The translations under genes were made by a program, and so were the position numbers. Below are positions 30,655-38,921 of a stretch of 41,323 bases of DNA, piece after piece. The notes beneath the pieces were generated by a model. The model was not told the origin of the DNA, made no database searches, and saw only the letters and a program-made list of their open reading frames with translations. Source of the DNA: UBA668 sp040081465 (lineage in GTDB: Bacteria; Actinomycetota; Acidimicrobiia; Acidimicrobiales; Ilumatobacteraceae). The DNA lies in assembly GCA_040081465.1 (NCBI GenBank), contig JBEBGL010000018.1:1-41323 (forward strand). Direction: 5' to 3'. Every line of letters begins with the position of its first letter. Position 1 is the stretch's first letter.

Positions 30655-32742
30655 GTGATTCATCTGCGTGGTCGAGGCGCCGACGTACTGATCGACGAGT
30701 CGTTCGGCGCGCCGGTTATCGCTCACTGGGGAGCGCCGCTCGGCGAAGTTGATGGTGATTCCGTGGTCAAGGCGTTGACGCGCGCGACTGTCCCTGGGGG
30801 ATTGGACGTGATTGCGCCAATCAGCGTCGTGCCCGAGCACGGCTCAGGCTTCGTCGGTCGGCCGGGGCTGCAAGGACATCGTCCGGGCGGCACGGCGTGG
30901 GCACCGCGTTTCCGACCGGCTGGCGTGGACGAAGTTTCGAACGGCGTTGTCGTTCACGCGGTGGACGACGTCGCGCAGTTGCGCATGGCGGTCACCATCA
31001 CGCTCGGCGATGTGTTGTCGATCGACTGTGCGATCACAAATGTCGGCCGCACTCGCTACCTACTGGCTGGCTTGCATGGAACATTGCCCTTGCCGATTCA
31101 TGCCAGCGAGCTACTCACGTTCTACGGCCGTTGGTCGCGCGAGTTCCATCCGGTGCGACATCCGTGGCGCGGTGGCGCGTGGTCCGCTGAGAACCGCAGC
31201 GGTCGCACGTCGCATGAACATTCGCCGCTGCTGTTCGCCGGCGAAGTCGGCTTTGGCGAATGGCACGGCGAGGTATGGGGTGTCCATGTGGCATGGAGTG
31301 GCAACCACACGATGTACGCCGAGTGTTTACCCGACGGTCGCCGATACGTGCAGGGCGGCGAGTTGCTGCACCCTGGTGAGTGCTGTCTCGAGCCTGGCGA
31401 AACGTACGTCGCCCCGACGTTGATGAGCGTGTATTCATCCAGCGGCCTGACCGCGGCCAGCCTCGCGTTCCACCGGCAAGCGCGCTCGTTCGCCGTTAAT
31501 CCGCAGACTCCCCGACCCGTGTTGTTGAACACGTGGGAAGCGGTGTACTTCGATCACGACACAGCGCAGCTCAAGAACTTGGCGAGCGCGGCGGCTGCTG
31601 TTGGCATTGAACGGTTTGTGCTGGATGACGGCTGGTTCGGCTCGCGGCGCAACACGACGAGCGGACTCGGCGACTGGACCGTGGCGCGCGATGTGTATCC
31701 CGATGGATTGCAGCCGCTGATTGCACACGTGCGTTCGTTGGGCATGGACTTCGGAATCTGGGTCGAGCCGGAAATGATGAACCCTGACAGCGAGGTGTTC
31801 CGCGCCCATCCCGAGTGGGCACTCGCCAGCGATGGGTACGAGGCAGTACATGGCCGAAACCAACTAGTTGTCGATCTCGCGCGACCCGACGCCTTCGACC
31901 ATGTGCTGGACGCGCTGGACACATTGCTGCGCGATCACGACGTTGCGTACGTGAAGTGGGACATGAACCGACGTCACGTGCAGGGCAGCGGTCTCAGTGG
32001 CGCGGCGGGCAGTAGCGCGCAGACAAAGGCGGTGTATCGGTTGCTCGACGCGCTGCGAGCGCGACATCCGTCTGTCGAGATCGAGAGCTGCGCCGGTGGG
32101 GGCGGTCGCATCGATCTCGAGATGTTGCGCCACGTCGAACGAGTGTGGACAAGCGATTGCAACGACGCGCTGGAACGCCAGACCATCCAGCAGGGCGCGT
32201 CGATGCTGTTGCCGTACGAGGTAATGGGCGCGCACATTGGCCCTACCCGCTCGCACACGACGGGCCGCGTTCACTCTTTGGCGTTCCGCGGGCTGACGGC
32301 GATGTTCGGGCACCTCGGCGTCGAATGGAACTTGCTCACCCTCACCGATGATGAGCGAACTCAATTGACCGAGATGATCGCGCTGCACAAGCGGTTCCGT
32401 CCGCTGTTGCACTCCGGCGACTCGGTGCGGTTCGACCCGGTCTTCAACGGCCACACGATTGCCAGCCACGAGTACGGCGTGTACGCCGTCGACCGCCGTG
32501 AAGCGTTAGTCGCCCACGTTCAGCTCACTACCGGGCTCAGCTTGCTACCGCCGCCGCTGCGCCTAGAGGGCCTGCTTCCCGACGTGCATTACACGGTCAC
32601 CCATGTTCCGCTGCCTGGGTCGCGGGTCGAATGGCCTGCGAGCGGGTTAGTCCTTACCGGCGCACAGCTCGCTGGCCATGGCGTCCAGCTTCCTCGACTG
32701 CACCCCGAGTCGGGAATGCTGCTTCACGTGCAAGCCGTTTAG
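30655..32742 (+). CDS. GH36 alpha-galactosidase
   Basis: A 695-residue enzyme. An N-terminal beta-sandwich domain (about 1-260) is followed by the catalytic barrel, which carries FVLDDGWFGSR, GIWVEPEMMNPDSEV, YVKWDMNR with the nucleophile Asp436, ESCAGGGGRIDLEML, and SDCNDALERQ with the acid/base Asp501. The spacing of the two acids matches GH36 enzymes. There is no signal peptide, so it is likely cytoplasmic and would hydrolyse imported alpha-galactosides such as raffinose or melibiose to galactose. It diverges from the MFS-cNMP and galT genes, making one probable galactoside-use module. The GTG at 30655 is preferred as it follows a -10-like TACGTT by 7 nt. Confidence 0.93.
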   Translation: MIHLRGRGADVLIDESFGAPVIAHWGAPLGEVDGDSVVKALTRATVPGGLDVIAPISVVPEHGSGFVGRPGLQGHRPGGTAWAPRFRPAGVDEVSNGVVVHAVDDVAQLRMAVTITLGDVLSIDCAITNVGRTRYLLAGLHGTLPLPIHASELLTFYGRWSREFHPVRHPWRGGAWSAENRSGRTSHEHSPLLFAGEVGFGEWHGEVWGVHVAWSGNHTMYAECLPDGRRYVQGGELLHPGECCLEPGETYVAPTLMSVYSSSGLTAASLAFHRQARSFAVNPQTPRPVLLNTWEAVYFDHDTAQLKNLASAAAAVGIERFVLDDGWFGSRRNTTSGLGDWTVARDVYPDGLQPLIAHVRSLGMDFGIWVEPEMMNPDSEVFRAHPEWALASDGYEAVHGRNQLVVDLARPDAFDHVLDALDTLLRDHDVAYVKWDMNRRHVQGSGLSGAAGSSAQTKAVYRLLDALRARHPSVEIESCAGGGGRIDLEMLRHVERVWTSDCNDALERQTIQQGASMLLPYEVMGAHIGPTRSHTTGRVHSLAFRGLTAMFGHLGVEWNLLTLTDDERTQLTEMIALHKRFRPLLHSGDSVRFDPVFNGHTIASHEYGVYAVDRREALVAHVQLTTGLSLLPPPLRLEGLLPDVHYTVTHVPLPGSRVEWPASGLVLTGAQLAGHGVQLPRLHPESGMLLHVQAV

Positions 32743-32743
32743 C

Positions 32744-32760
32744 CCCGAAATTCGATCGGG
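32744..32760 (+). terminator. Hairpin after alpha-galactosidase gene
   Basis: CCCGA-(7 nt)-TCGGG directly follows the stop codon. A second small stem, CTACG-(6 nt)-CGTAG (32768-32783), follows. Neither has a T run, so termination is only possible. Confidence 0.3.
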
Positions 32761-32780
32761 TTCACCGCTACGTCTAGCCG

Positions 32781-32786
32781 TAGGCT
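32781..32786 (+). promoter_or_regulatory. Candidate leaderless -10 (TAGGCT) for gatCAB
   Basis: TAGGCT, 8 nt, then the GTG at 32795. It is the same hexamer as upstream of ilvD and the MoaD/ThiS-like gene. No Shine-Dalgarno precedes the GTG. Confidence 0.5.
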
Positions 32787-32794
32787 TCACCCTC

Positions 32795-33103
32795 GTGCCC
32801 GAATCCGTTCGCATCACTCCGGAGGTAGCTGCCAAGGTTGCGCATCTGGCGCGACTCGACATCGCGCCAGACGAGTTGGTGCGAATGACAGCGCAACTCG
32901 ACGGAATGCTCGAGCACTTCGCCGATATGGATGCGCTCGATCTGTCTTCGGTCGAGCCGATGACGCAGGCCTTTCCGTTGGTCAACGTGTTGCGGCCCGA
33001 TGTTGTGCAGCCAGGTCTCGATCGTGATGAAGTTCTCGCCGCGGCACCCGCCGCGGAGGATGGTCGCTTCCGCGTCCCGCCGATCGTCGGGTCAGAACTG
33101 TGA
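32795..33103 (+). CDS. gatC: Aspartyl/glutamyl-tRNA amidotransferase subunit C
   Basis: A 102-residue GatC: ITPEVAAKVAHLARLDIAPDELVRM is the conserved N-terminal helix pair, followed by MLEHFADMDALDLSSVEPM and the C-terminal RFRVPPIVG. GatC wraps around and stabilises GatA in the GatCAB complex, which converts Glu-tRNA-Gln or Asp-tRNA-Asn to the amidated form. The GTG at 32795 is chosen over longer in-frame starts because it fits family length and follows TAGGCT. Its stop overlaps the gatA start (GTGA). Confidence 0.95.
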   Translation: MPESVRITPEVAAKVAHLARLDIAPDELVRMTAQLDGMLEHFADMDALDLSSVEPMTQAFPLVNVLRPDVVQPGLDRDEVLAAAPAAEDGRFRVPPIVGSEL

Positions 33104-34536
33104 CCGACTCGGCTGCGCGCGAATCGGCAACTGCGATTGCCGCAGGCGTTCGCACGGGGGCGCGTAAGGCCGTCGACGTCGTCGAGCAAAATCTCGCCGC
33201 GATCGCCGACCGCGAGTCCGAGATCCATGCCTTCAACCTGGTGATGGCTGACGAGGCGCGCGCCGATGCAGTACGTGTCGACGCGCTAGTTGCGGCCGGC
33301 CAAGACCCTGGCCCGCTGGCCGGCGTGACCGTTGCGTTGAAAGACAACATGTGCACGCGCGGCATACCGACCACGTGCTCGTCGAAGATCCTGGAAGGTT
33401 GGCGCCCGCCGTACGACGCGACCGTCGTGCGAGCGCTGCGCGATGCGGGTGCGATTTTCGTAGGCAAGACCAACCTCGACGAGTTCGCAATGGGAAGTAG
33501 CACCGAGAATTCGGCGTTCGGCCCAACCCGTAACCCGCACGACACCAGCCGGGTGCCGGGAGGCAGCAGCGGTGGGAGCGCGGCCTCGGTTGCTGCGGGG
33601 TTCAGTCAGGTCAGTTTCGGAAGCGACACCGGCGGGTCGATCCGTCAGCCAGCAGCGCTGTGCGGCGTGGTTGGGGTCAAGCCGACGTACGGCTATGTCA
33701 GTCGTTATGGATTGATTGCGTTTTCCAGCAGCCTCGATCAGATCGGGCCGTTCACCAACAGCGTCGAAGATGCTGCGCTGATGCTCGACGTGATCGGTGG
33801 CCACGACCCGATGGACTCGACCTCGATTCCGCAAGCACACCCATCGTTGCGCGATGCGATGCAACAGGACGTTGCGGGTTTGCGCATTGGTCGCATTACC
33901 GATCTGCCCGAGGGTGCCGACCCCGACGTCGTCGAGCGGGTTGAAGTCGCGTTCGACACTTTGCGCGCAGCGGGCGCCAAGATCGTCGACGTACAGGTAC
34001 CGGCCTTCACCTTCGGCCTCACCGCGTACTACCTGATCGCACCCGCAGAAGCGAGCAGCAACCTGGCGCGCTACGACGGCGTGCGCTACGGCCTGCGCGT
34101 CGAGGCCTCCGATACGAACGCTATGTACGGCGCGACCCGCGCCGCTGGCTTTGGCGAAGAGGTGAAGCGTCGCATCATGCTTGGCACCTACGCGCTAAGC
34201 GCTGGCTACTACGACGCCTACTACGGCAAGGCGCTGAAGGTTCGCCGATTGATCAGCGACGACTTCGAACGTGCGTATCAACACGCGGACGCATTGGTGC
34301 TGCCTACGTCGCCCAGCGTTGCGTTCAAGTTCGGCGACAAGGGCGACAACCCATTGGCCATGTATTTGTGCGATACCTACACGATTCCGTCGAACCTCTC
34401 TGGCCAACCGGGGATGAGCGTTCCATTCGGCACAGGCGCACACGGACTTCCGGTCGGTGTGCAAGTGCTGGCGGGCACATTGCAGGAATCGAACATGTTC
34501 CGAGTAGCGGCGGCTCTCGAGCGGGGACTCTCATGA
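33100..34536 (+). CDS. gatA: Aspartyl/glutamyl-tRNA amidotransferase subunit A
   Basis: A 478-residue amidase-signature enzyme. The catalytic triad is Lys81 (VALKDN), cis-Ser156 in GGSSGGS (154-160) and nucleophile Ser180 in GSDTGGS, the same relative spacing as in characterised GatA. It releases ammonia from glutamine or asparagine for transfer to the mischarged tRNA through GatB. The GTG start overlaps the gatC stop, and its stop overlaps the gatB start (ATGA), so the three are coupled in a fixed ratio. Confidence 0.96.
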   Translation: MTDSAARESATAIAAGVRTGARKAVDVVEQNLAAIADRESEIHAFNLVMADEARADAVRVDALVAAGQDPGPLAGVTVALKDNMCTRGIPTTCSSKILEGWRPPYDATVVRALRDAGAIFVGKTNLDEFAMGSSTENSAFGPTRNPHDTSRVPGGSSGGSAASVAAGFSQVSFGSDTGGSIRQPAALCGVVGVKPTYGYVSRYGLIAFSSSLDQIGPFTNSVEDAALMLDVIGGHDPMDSTSIPQAHPSLRDAMQQDVAGLRIGRITDLPEGADPDVVERVEVAFDTLRAAGAKIVDVQVPAFTFGLTAYYLIAPAEASSNLARYDGVRYGLRVEASDTNAMYGATRAAGFGEEVKRRIMLGTYALSAGYYDAYYGKALKVRRLISDDFERAYQHADALVLPTSPSVAFKFGDKGDNPLAMYLCDTYTIPSNLSGQPGMSVPFGTGAHGLPVGVQVLAGTLQESNMFRVAAALERGLS

Positions 34537-35972
34537 GCGAATACGACGGCCTTCCGGGCGATTGGGAACTCGTTGTTGGTCTTGAGGTGCACGTCGAGTT
34601 GGCGACTGCCACCAAGTTGTTCAGTGCTAGCCCAAACCGATTCGGCGACGAACCAAACACCAACATCGATCCGGTGACACTTGGTTTGCCAGGCGCACTG
34701 CCCGTGCTGAACGAGCGAGCCGTCGAGCTCGCCATGCGCATCGGTGCGGCACTCAACTGCACGATCCAGCCGTGCACGTTTCACCGCAAGAACTACTTCT
34801 ATCCCGACATGCCCAAGGCGTATCAGATCAGCCAATACGACCAACCCCTGAATGTCGATGGCTACCTCGACCTGCCTAACGGTGTGCGCGTCGGAATCGA
34901 GCGTGCACACATGGAAGAAGACGCTGGCAAGAGCACTCACGTCGGCGGTTCAGGTGGGCGGGTGCATGGTGCGACCTACTCGCTGATCGACCTCAACCGC
35001 GCAGGCGTGCCGTTGGTCGAGATCGTCAGTCGCCCCGACATTCGTAGCGCCGATGATGCGCGCGCGTATGTCAACGAGCTCCGCGGCATCCTCGTCGCTA
35101 TCGGTGCCAGCGACGCGAAGATGGAAGAAGGCTCGATGCGCGTCGACGCCAACGTCAGCGTGCGCAAGCCGGGTACACCGTTGGGAACACGCTGCGAAAT
35201 CAAGAATGTCAACAGTGTTCGCTCGGTCGGCCGCGCCATCGAGTACGAAGCGCGCCGTCAGATCGACCTGATCGAAGGCGGCGACGTCGTTCGTCAGCAG
35301 ACCCGTCACTGGGACGAAGGCGATGGTCGCACGCACACACTGCGCAACAAGGAAGACGCCGACGACTACCGCTACTTCCTTGAACCCGACCTGGTGCCGC
35401 TTGCCCCGTCGCCGGAATGGATCGCGAAAGTGAAGGCGTCGCTTCCAATGTTGCCCGCCGCGCGCCGCGCACGTCTCGCGGAGGCATCCGGCCAAGCTGC
35501 CAACAGCGAAGCCGTGACGATCGTCGTCGAACGCGGCCAAGACGACTACGTGCTCGCCGTCGCCGCCGCCGGAGGCGATTGTGCGCGAGCGCTGGTTTAC
35601 GTAAAGGAAGCCTTCGCCGATTCCCCGAATGTTGCGGCGGCGGATGTCGCTGCTTTGACGCAGATGGAAGTTTCGGGCGCGATCACCGCCACACAGGCCA
35701 AGACGGTGCTCGCCGAGTTGGTTGCAAACGGTGGAGGCGACCCGGCAGCGATCGCGGCGAAGCACGGGTTCGAGGCGATCGACACGTCGGAGATCGAGCG
35801 CTTTGTCGATCAGGCGTTGGCCGAAGACCCCGACGCGTGGCAGAAGTTCTGCGGCGGCGACGGCAAGGCGATGGGTGCATTGGTCGGTCTGGTGATGAAG
35901 GCCAGCAAGGGCAAGGCCGACGGCAAGGCCGTCACCGCGTCGTTGCAGCAACGCCGTAACGCCATTCGCTAG
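34533..35972 (+). CDS. gatB: Aspartyl/glutamyl-tRNA amidotransferase subunit B
   Basis: A 479-residue GatB. The N-terminal kinase-like domain has WELVVGLEVHVELATATKLFS, NTNIDPVTLGLPGALPVLN, RKNYFYPDMPKAYQISQYDQP and GRVHGATYSLIDLNRAGVPLVEIV. The C-terminal helical YqeY-like tail (about 335-479) binds tRNA. It activates the Glu or Asp on the tRNA with ATP and receives ammonia from GatA. The ATG at 34533 overlaps the gatA stop. The next gene starts 13 bp downstream. Confidence 0.96.
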   Translation: MSEYDGLPGDWELVVGLEVHVELATATKLFSASPNRFGDEPNTNIDPVTLGLPGALPVLNERAVELAMRIGAALNCTIQPCTFHRKNYFYPDMPKAYQISQYDQPLNVDGYLDLPNGVRVGIERAHMEEDAGKSTHVGGSGGRVHGATYSLIDLNRAGVPLVEIVSRPDIRSADDARAYVNELRGILVAIGASDAKMEEGSMRVDANVSVRKPGTPLGTRCEIKNVNSVRSVGRAIEYEARRQIDLIEGGDVVRQQTRHWDEGDGRTHTLRNKEDADDYRYFLEPDLVPLAPSPEWIAKVKASLPMLPAARRARLAEASGQAANSEAVTIVVERGQDDYVLAVAAAGGDCARALVYVKEAFADSPNVAAADVAALTQMEVSGAITATQAKTVLAELVANGGGDPAAIAAKHGFEAIDTSEIERFVDQALAEDPDAWQKFCGGDGKAMGALVGLVMKASKGKADGKAVTASLQQRRNAIR

Positions 35973-35973
35973 A

Positions 35974-35979
35974 TAACTT
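35974..35979 (+). promoter_or_regulatory. Candidate leaderless -10 (TAACTT) for MFS gene
   Basis: TAACTT, 6 nt, then the GTG at 35986, in the 13-bp gap after gatB. No Shine-Dalgarno is seen. Confidence 0.4.
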
Positions 35980-35985
35980 TCAAGC

Positions 35986-37233
35986 GTGCCCTCCGCGTCG
36001 CTTGCTCCGTTCAAGTCGCGCGGATTTCGGTTGATGTGGACGGGTGCACTTGTGTCGAACATCGGCACCTGGATGGAATCTGTTGCGCTCGGCTACTACG
36101 TGGCGCACACGACAGGCAAAGCAAGCTCGGCCGCGGTGGTCACCGCGGCCGGCTTCATTCCCGGAGCCTTGGTCGGCCCGATCGGTTCGGCGATGGCCGA
36201 TCGTCTACGTCGCCGACGCGTGTTAGTGATCGGCAGCATCAGCTCCGCGTTGATCGGTGCCGTCATCGCCTTGTGGGTGGCAACCGGCGATGCCAAGCCT
36301 GGCGGACTCGCCGTGGTGGCATTTGTTGCCGGCAGCGTTCAAGCCTTCACGTTTCCATCGTTCCAAACCACGTTGCCTTCGCTGGTGCCGCGTGATCAGT
36401 TGGTGGCAGCGGTCGGTCTCTCGAACGCGCAATGGAATATTGGGCGGGTGATTGGCCCAGCGCTCGCCGCGCTTGCAATATCGATCGGCGACATTCAGTT
36501 GGCGTTGTGGTGCAACGCGGTCAGCTACCTCGGAGTGTGCGTGGCGGTCATCCTGGTGCCGTTCAACCAGCCACCCGGTTCGCGTCGACCGATCTTCGGC
36601 GCGCTGGCGGATGGCATTCGTTTCGCTCGTAACACACCAGCGATGCGCTCGATGCTGGTGCTGATGATCGCAACCATCTTCATCGCCTCGCCGTTCATTG
36701 CGTTTGTGCCCCTGATGGCGACCGAGGTGTTTGGTGGCGGATCTAGTGCGACATCGCTGCTGGTTACGTCGCAGGGCATTGGAGCGGTCGGCGCCGCCTT
36801 CACTTTGGGGACTGTCACAACTCGATGGGGACTACCGAAAGTGATGATGGCCGCCGTGACCACGCTTTGTCCCGCCCTCGTCGTTTATGCCGTTGCGCCA
36901 ACGTTGTGGCTCGCAGCCATCGCGATCGTGATGCTTGGCTTGATCTACGGCTATTCGTTCACCTCGTTCATGGGCGTTGCGCAGCAATCCGCGCCGGACG
37001 AACTGCGTGGTCGCGTGCTGGCCGTGAACTCGTTCGTGCTCGGCATCATGTTCCCCGTCGGGGTGTTGCTTCAGGGCCAACTCGCCGATCGGGTCGGTTT
37101 GCGCTGGATCACTGCCGGCTCCGGGGTGGTGCTACTGGCCGTTCTTGGAGTTACCCAGTTCAGGCGCGGGCGCGTAGGCTCGCCACCGTGGCGAGAACGA
37201 CAGCCAACCGAGCCGGCACTCCCGTCGATGTAA
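35986..37233 (+). CDS. MFS transporter (EntS/MFS_3-like exporter)
   Basis: A 415-residue major facilitator with about twelve membrane segments. The N-terminal FRLMWTGALVSNIGTWMESVALGYYVAHTTG and the ADRLRRRRVLVIGS loop after segment two are typical of MFS_3 proteins related to EntS. These are usually exporters of siderophores or drugs. The cargo is unknown. It starts 13 bp after gatB. Its last 46 bp overlap the ilvD gene in another frame. Confidence 0.88.
   Translation: MPSASLAPFKSRGFRLMWTGALVSNIGTWMESVALGYYVAHTTGKASSAAVVTAAGFIPGALVGPIGSAMADRLRRRRVLVIGSISSALIGAVIALWVATGDAKPGGLAVVAFVAGSVQAFTFPSFQTTLPSLVPRDQLVAAVGLSNAQWNIGRVIGPALAALAISIGDIQLALWCNAVSYLGVCVAVILVPFNQPPGSRRPIFGALADGIRFARNTPAMRSMLVLMIATIFIASPFIAFVPLMATEVFGGGSSATSLLVTSQGIGAVGAAFTLGTVTTRWGLPKVMMAAVTTLCPALVVYAVAPTLWLAAIAIVMLGLIYGYSFTSFMGVAQQSAPDELRGRVLAVNSFVLGIMFPVGVLLQGQLADRVGLRWITAGSGVVLLAVLGVTQFRRGRVGSPPWRERQPTEPALPSM
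37175..37180 (+). promoter_or_regulatory. Candidate leaderless -10 (TAGGCT) for ilvD
   Basis: TAGGCT, 7 nt, then the GTG at 37188. It lies inside the coding region of the upstream MFS gene, so ilvD could be transcribed without it. Confidence 0.5.
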
Positions 37234-38909
37234 AACCACGCAGCCGCGACGTCACCGACGGTTTCCAGAAGGCACCGTCGCGCGCGATGTTGCGCGCTGT
37301 CGGGATGACCGACGACGACTGGGTGAAGCCACAAGTAGCGATTGCTTCATCGTGGAACGAAGTCACGCCATGCAACATGACATTGCGCAAACTTGCCGAA
37401 CACGCGAAGGACGGCGTGCGCGCGGCCGGCGGGTTTCCGATGGAGTTCGGCACGATCACCGTCAGCGACGGCATCAGCATGGGTCACGAGGGCATGCGTG
37501 CCTCGTTGGTCAGTCGCGAAGTGATCACCGACTCGGTGGAGTGCGTGATGCACGCCGAACGGTTCGACGGCTTCGTCGGTCTCGCCGGTTGTGACAAAAG
37601 CATTCCGGCGATGCTGATGGCCGCCGCCCGCCTCGACCTGGCAAGCGTGTTTGTTTACAACGGCAGCACGATGCCCGGCCACCTCGACGGCAAGTCGCTC
37701 GACATCACCAGCGTCTTCGAAGCCGTCGGGGCCTGTGCAACCGGCCACATCACCGAAGCTGAACTCGGTGCGATCGAGCGCAACGCATGCCCCGGCGAGG
37801 GCGCGTGCGGCGGAATGTTCACGGCGAACACGATGAGCTCGATTGCGGAAGCGATCGGCATGTCGCTGCCTGGAACTGCTTCCCCGCCGGCAATCGATGG
37901 CCGTCGCGAGGTGGATGCGCGCATGGCGGGCGAAGCAGTTGTGAACCTTTTGCGTCTGGGCATCACGCCGCGCATGATCATGACGAAGAAGGCGTTCGAG
38001 AACGCAATCGCTGTTACCTCGGCGCTCGGTGGCAGCACCAACGCCGTGCTGCACCTACTCGCGATCGCCAACGAGGCCGGTGTCGAACTGGCGCTCGACG
38101 ACTTCAACCGCATTGCGGCGAAGGTGCCACACATCGCCGACCTGAAGCCCGGCGGACGCTTTCACATGAGCGACCTCGATGTCGTGGGCGGGGTGCCGGT
38201 CGTGATGAAACACCTTCTCGACGCTGGTCTGCTGCATGGCGACTGCATGACGGTGACGGGCAAGACGATGGCCGAGAACCTTGCCGAGATCAATCCGCCT
38301 GCACCCGATGGAGTCGTGGTCTATCCGCTCGACAAGCCCCTGCACACCGAGGGCGGCATCGTCGTGCTCACCGGTTCGCTAGCGCCAAAGGGTGCAGTGG
38401 TGAAGGTGGCCGGCCTTTCTGCAGAGCAAAAGCAGTTCGTCGGAGCCGCCCGCGTGTTCGACGACGAGAGCGATGCGATGTCGGCGATCCTTTCCGGCTC
38501 GATTGTGCCTGGCACGGTGCTGGTGATTCGTTACGAAGGCCCAAAGGGTGGCCCGGGAATGCGTGAGATGCTCGCGATAACGGGTGCGTTGAAGGGCGCC
38601 GGTCGGGGTGCCGATTGCGCGCTGATTACCGACGGCCGCTTCAGTGGTGGCACGTGGGGGTTTTGCATCGGCCACGTCGCACCGGAAGCAGTCGACGGTG
38701 GGCCGATCGCGTTCGTACACGATGGCGACGAGATCTCGATCGATGTGCACGAGCTCACGCTCGACCTCTTGGTCGACGACAACGAACTCGCGAAGCGTCG
38801 TGCGTCGTGGCAGCCGAACCCACCGCGGTACACAACGGGCGTGCTGGGTAAATACGCCAAGCTCGTACAGGGCGCCGAAACCGGTGCTATCACTAACACC
38901 CTGCCGTAG
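37188..38909 (+). CDS. ilvD: Dihydroxy-acid dehydratase
   Basis: A 573-residue IlvD/Edd-family enzyme. Cys62 (TPCNMTL), Cys135 (GLAGCDKSIPA) and Cys207 (CPGEGACGGMFTANTM) are the three expected ligands of its iron-sulfur cluster. LITDGRFSGGTWG is the C-terminal hallmark. It dehydrates 2,3-dihydroxy-isovalerate and 2,3-dihydroxy-3-methylvalerate in valine and isoleucine synthesis. The GTG at 37188 is chosen by family length and by TAGGCT 7 nt upstream; longer in-frame starts run deep into the MFS gene. No other ilv gene is nearby. Confidence 0.95.
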   Translation: MARTTANRAGTPVDVKPRSRDVTDGFQKAPSRAMLRAVGMTDDDWVKPQVAIASSWNEVTPCNMTLRKLAEHAKDGVRAAGGFPMEFGTITVSDGISMGHEGMRASLVSREVITDSVECVMHAERFDGFVGLAGCDKSIPAMLMAAARLDLASVFVYNGSTMPGHLDGKSLDITSVFEAVGACATGHITEAELGAIERNACPGEGACGGMFTANTMSSIAEAIGMSLPGTASPPAIDGRREVDARMAGEAVVNLLRLGITPRMIMTKKAFENAIAVTSALGGSTNAVLHLLAIANEAGVELALDDFNRIAAKVPHIADLKPGGRFHMSDLDVVGGVPVVMKHLLDAGLLHGDCMTVTGKTMAENLAEINPPAPDGVVVYPLDKPLHTEGGIVVLTGSLAPKGAVVKVAGLSAEQKQFVGAARVFDDESDAMSAILSGSIVPGTVLVIRYEGPKGGPGMREMLAITGALKGAGRGADCALITDGRFSGGTWGFCIGHVAPEAVDGGPIAFVHDGDEISIDVHELTLDLLVDDNELAKRRASWQPNPPRYTTGVLGKYAKLVQGAETGAITNTLP

Positions 38910-38921
38910 CGGAGAGTTCGC

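Noticed and set aside
34950..36068. Reverse open frame of about 372 codons opposite gatB
   Set aside because: A shadow of the conserved gatB gene, typical of GC-rich DNA.
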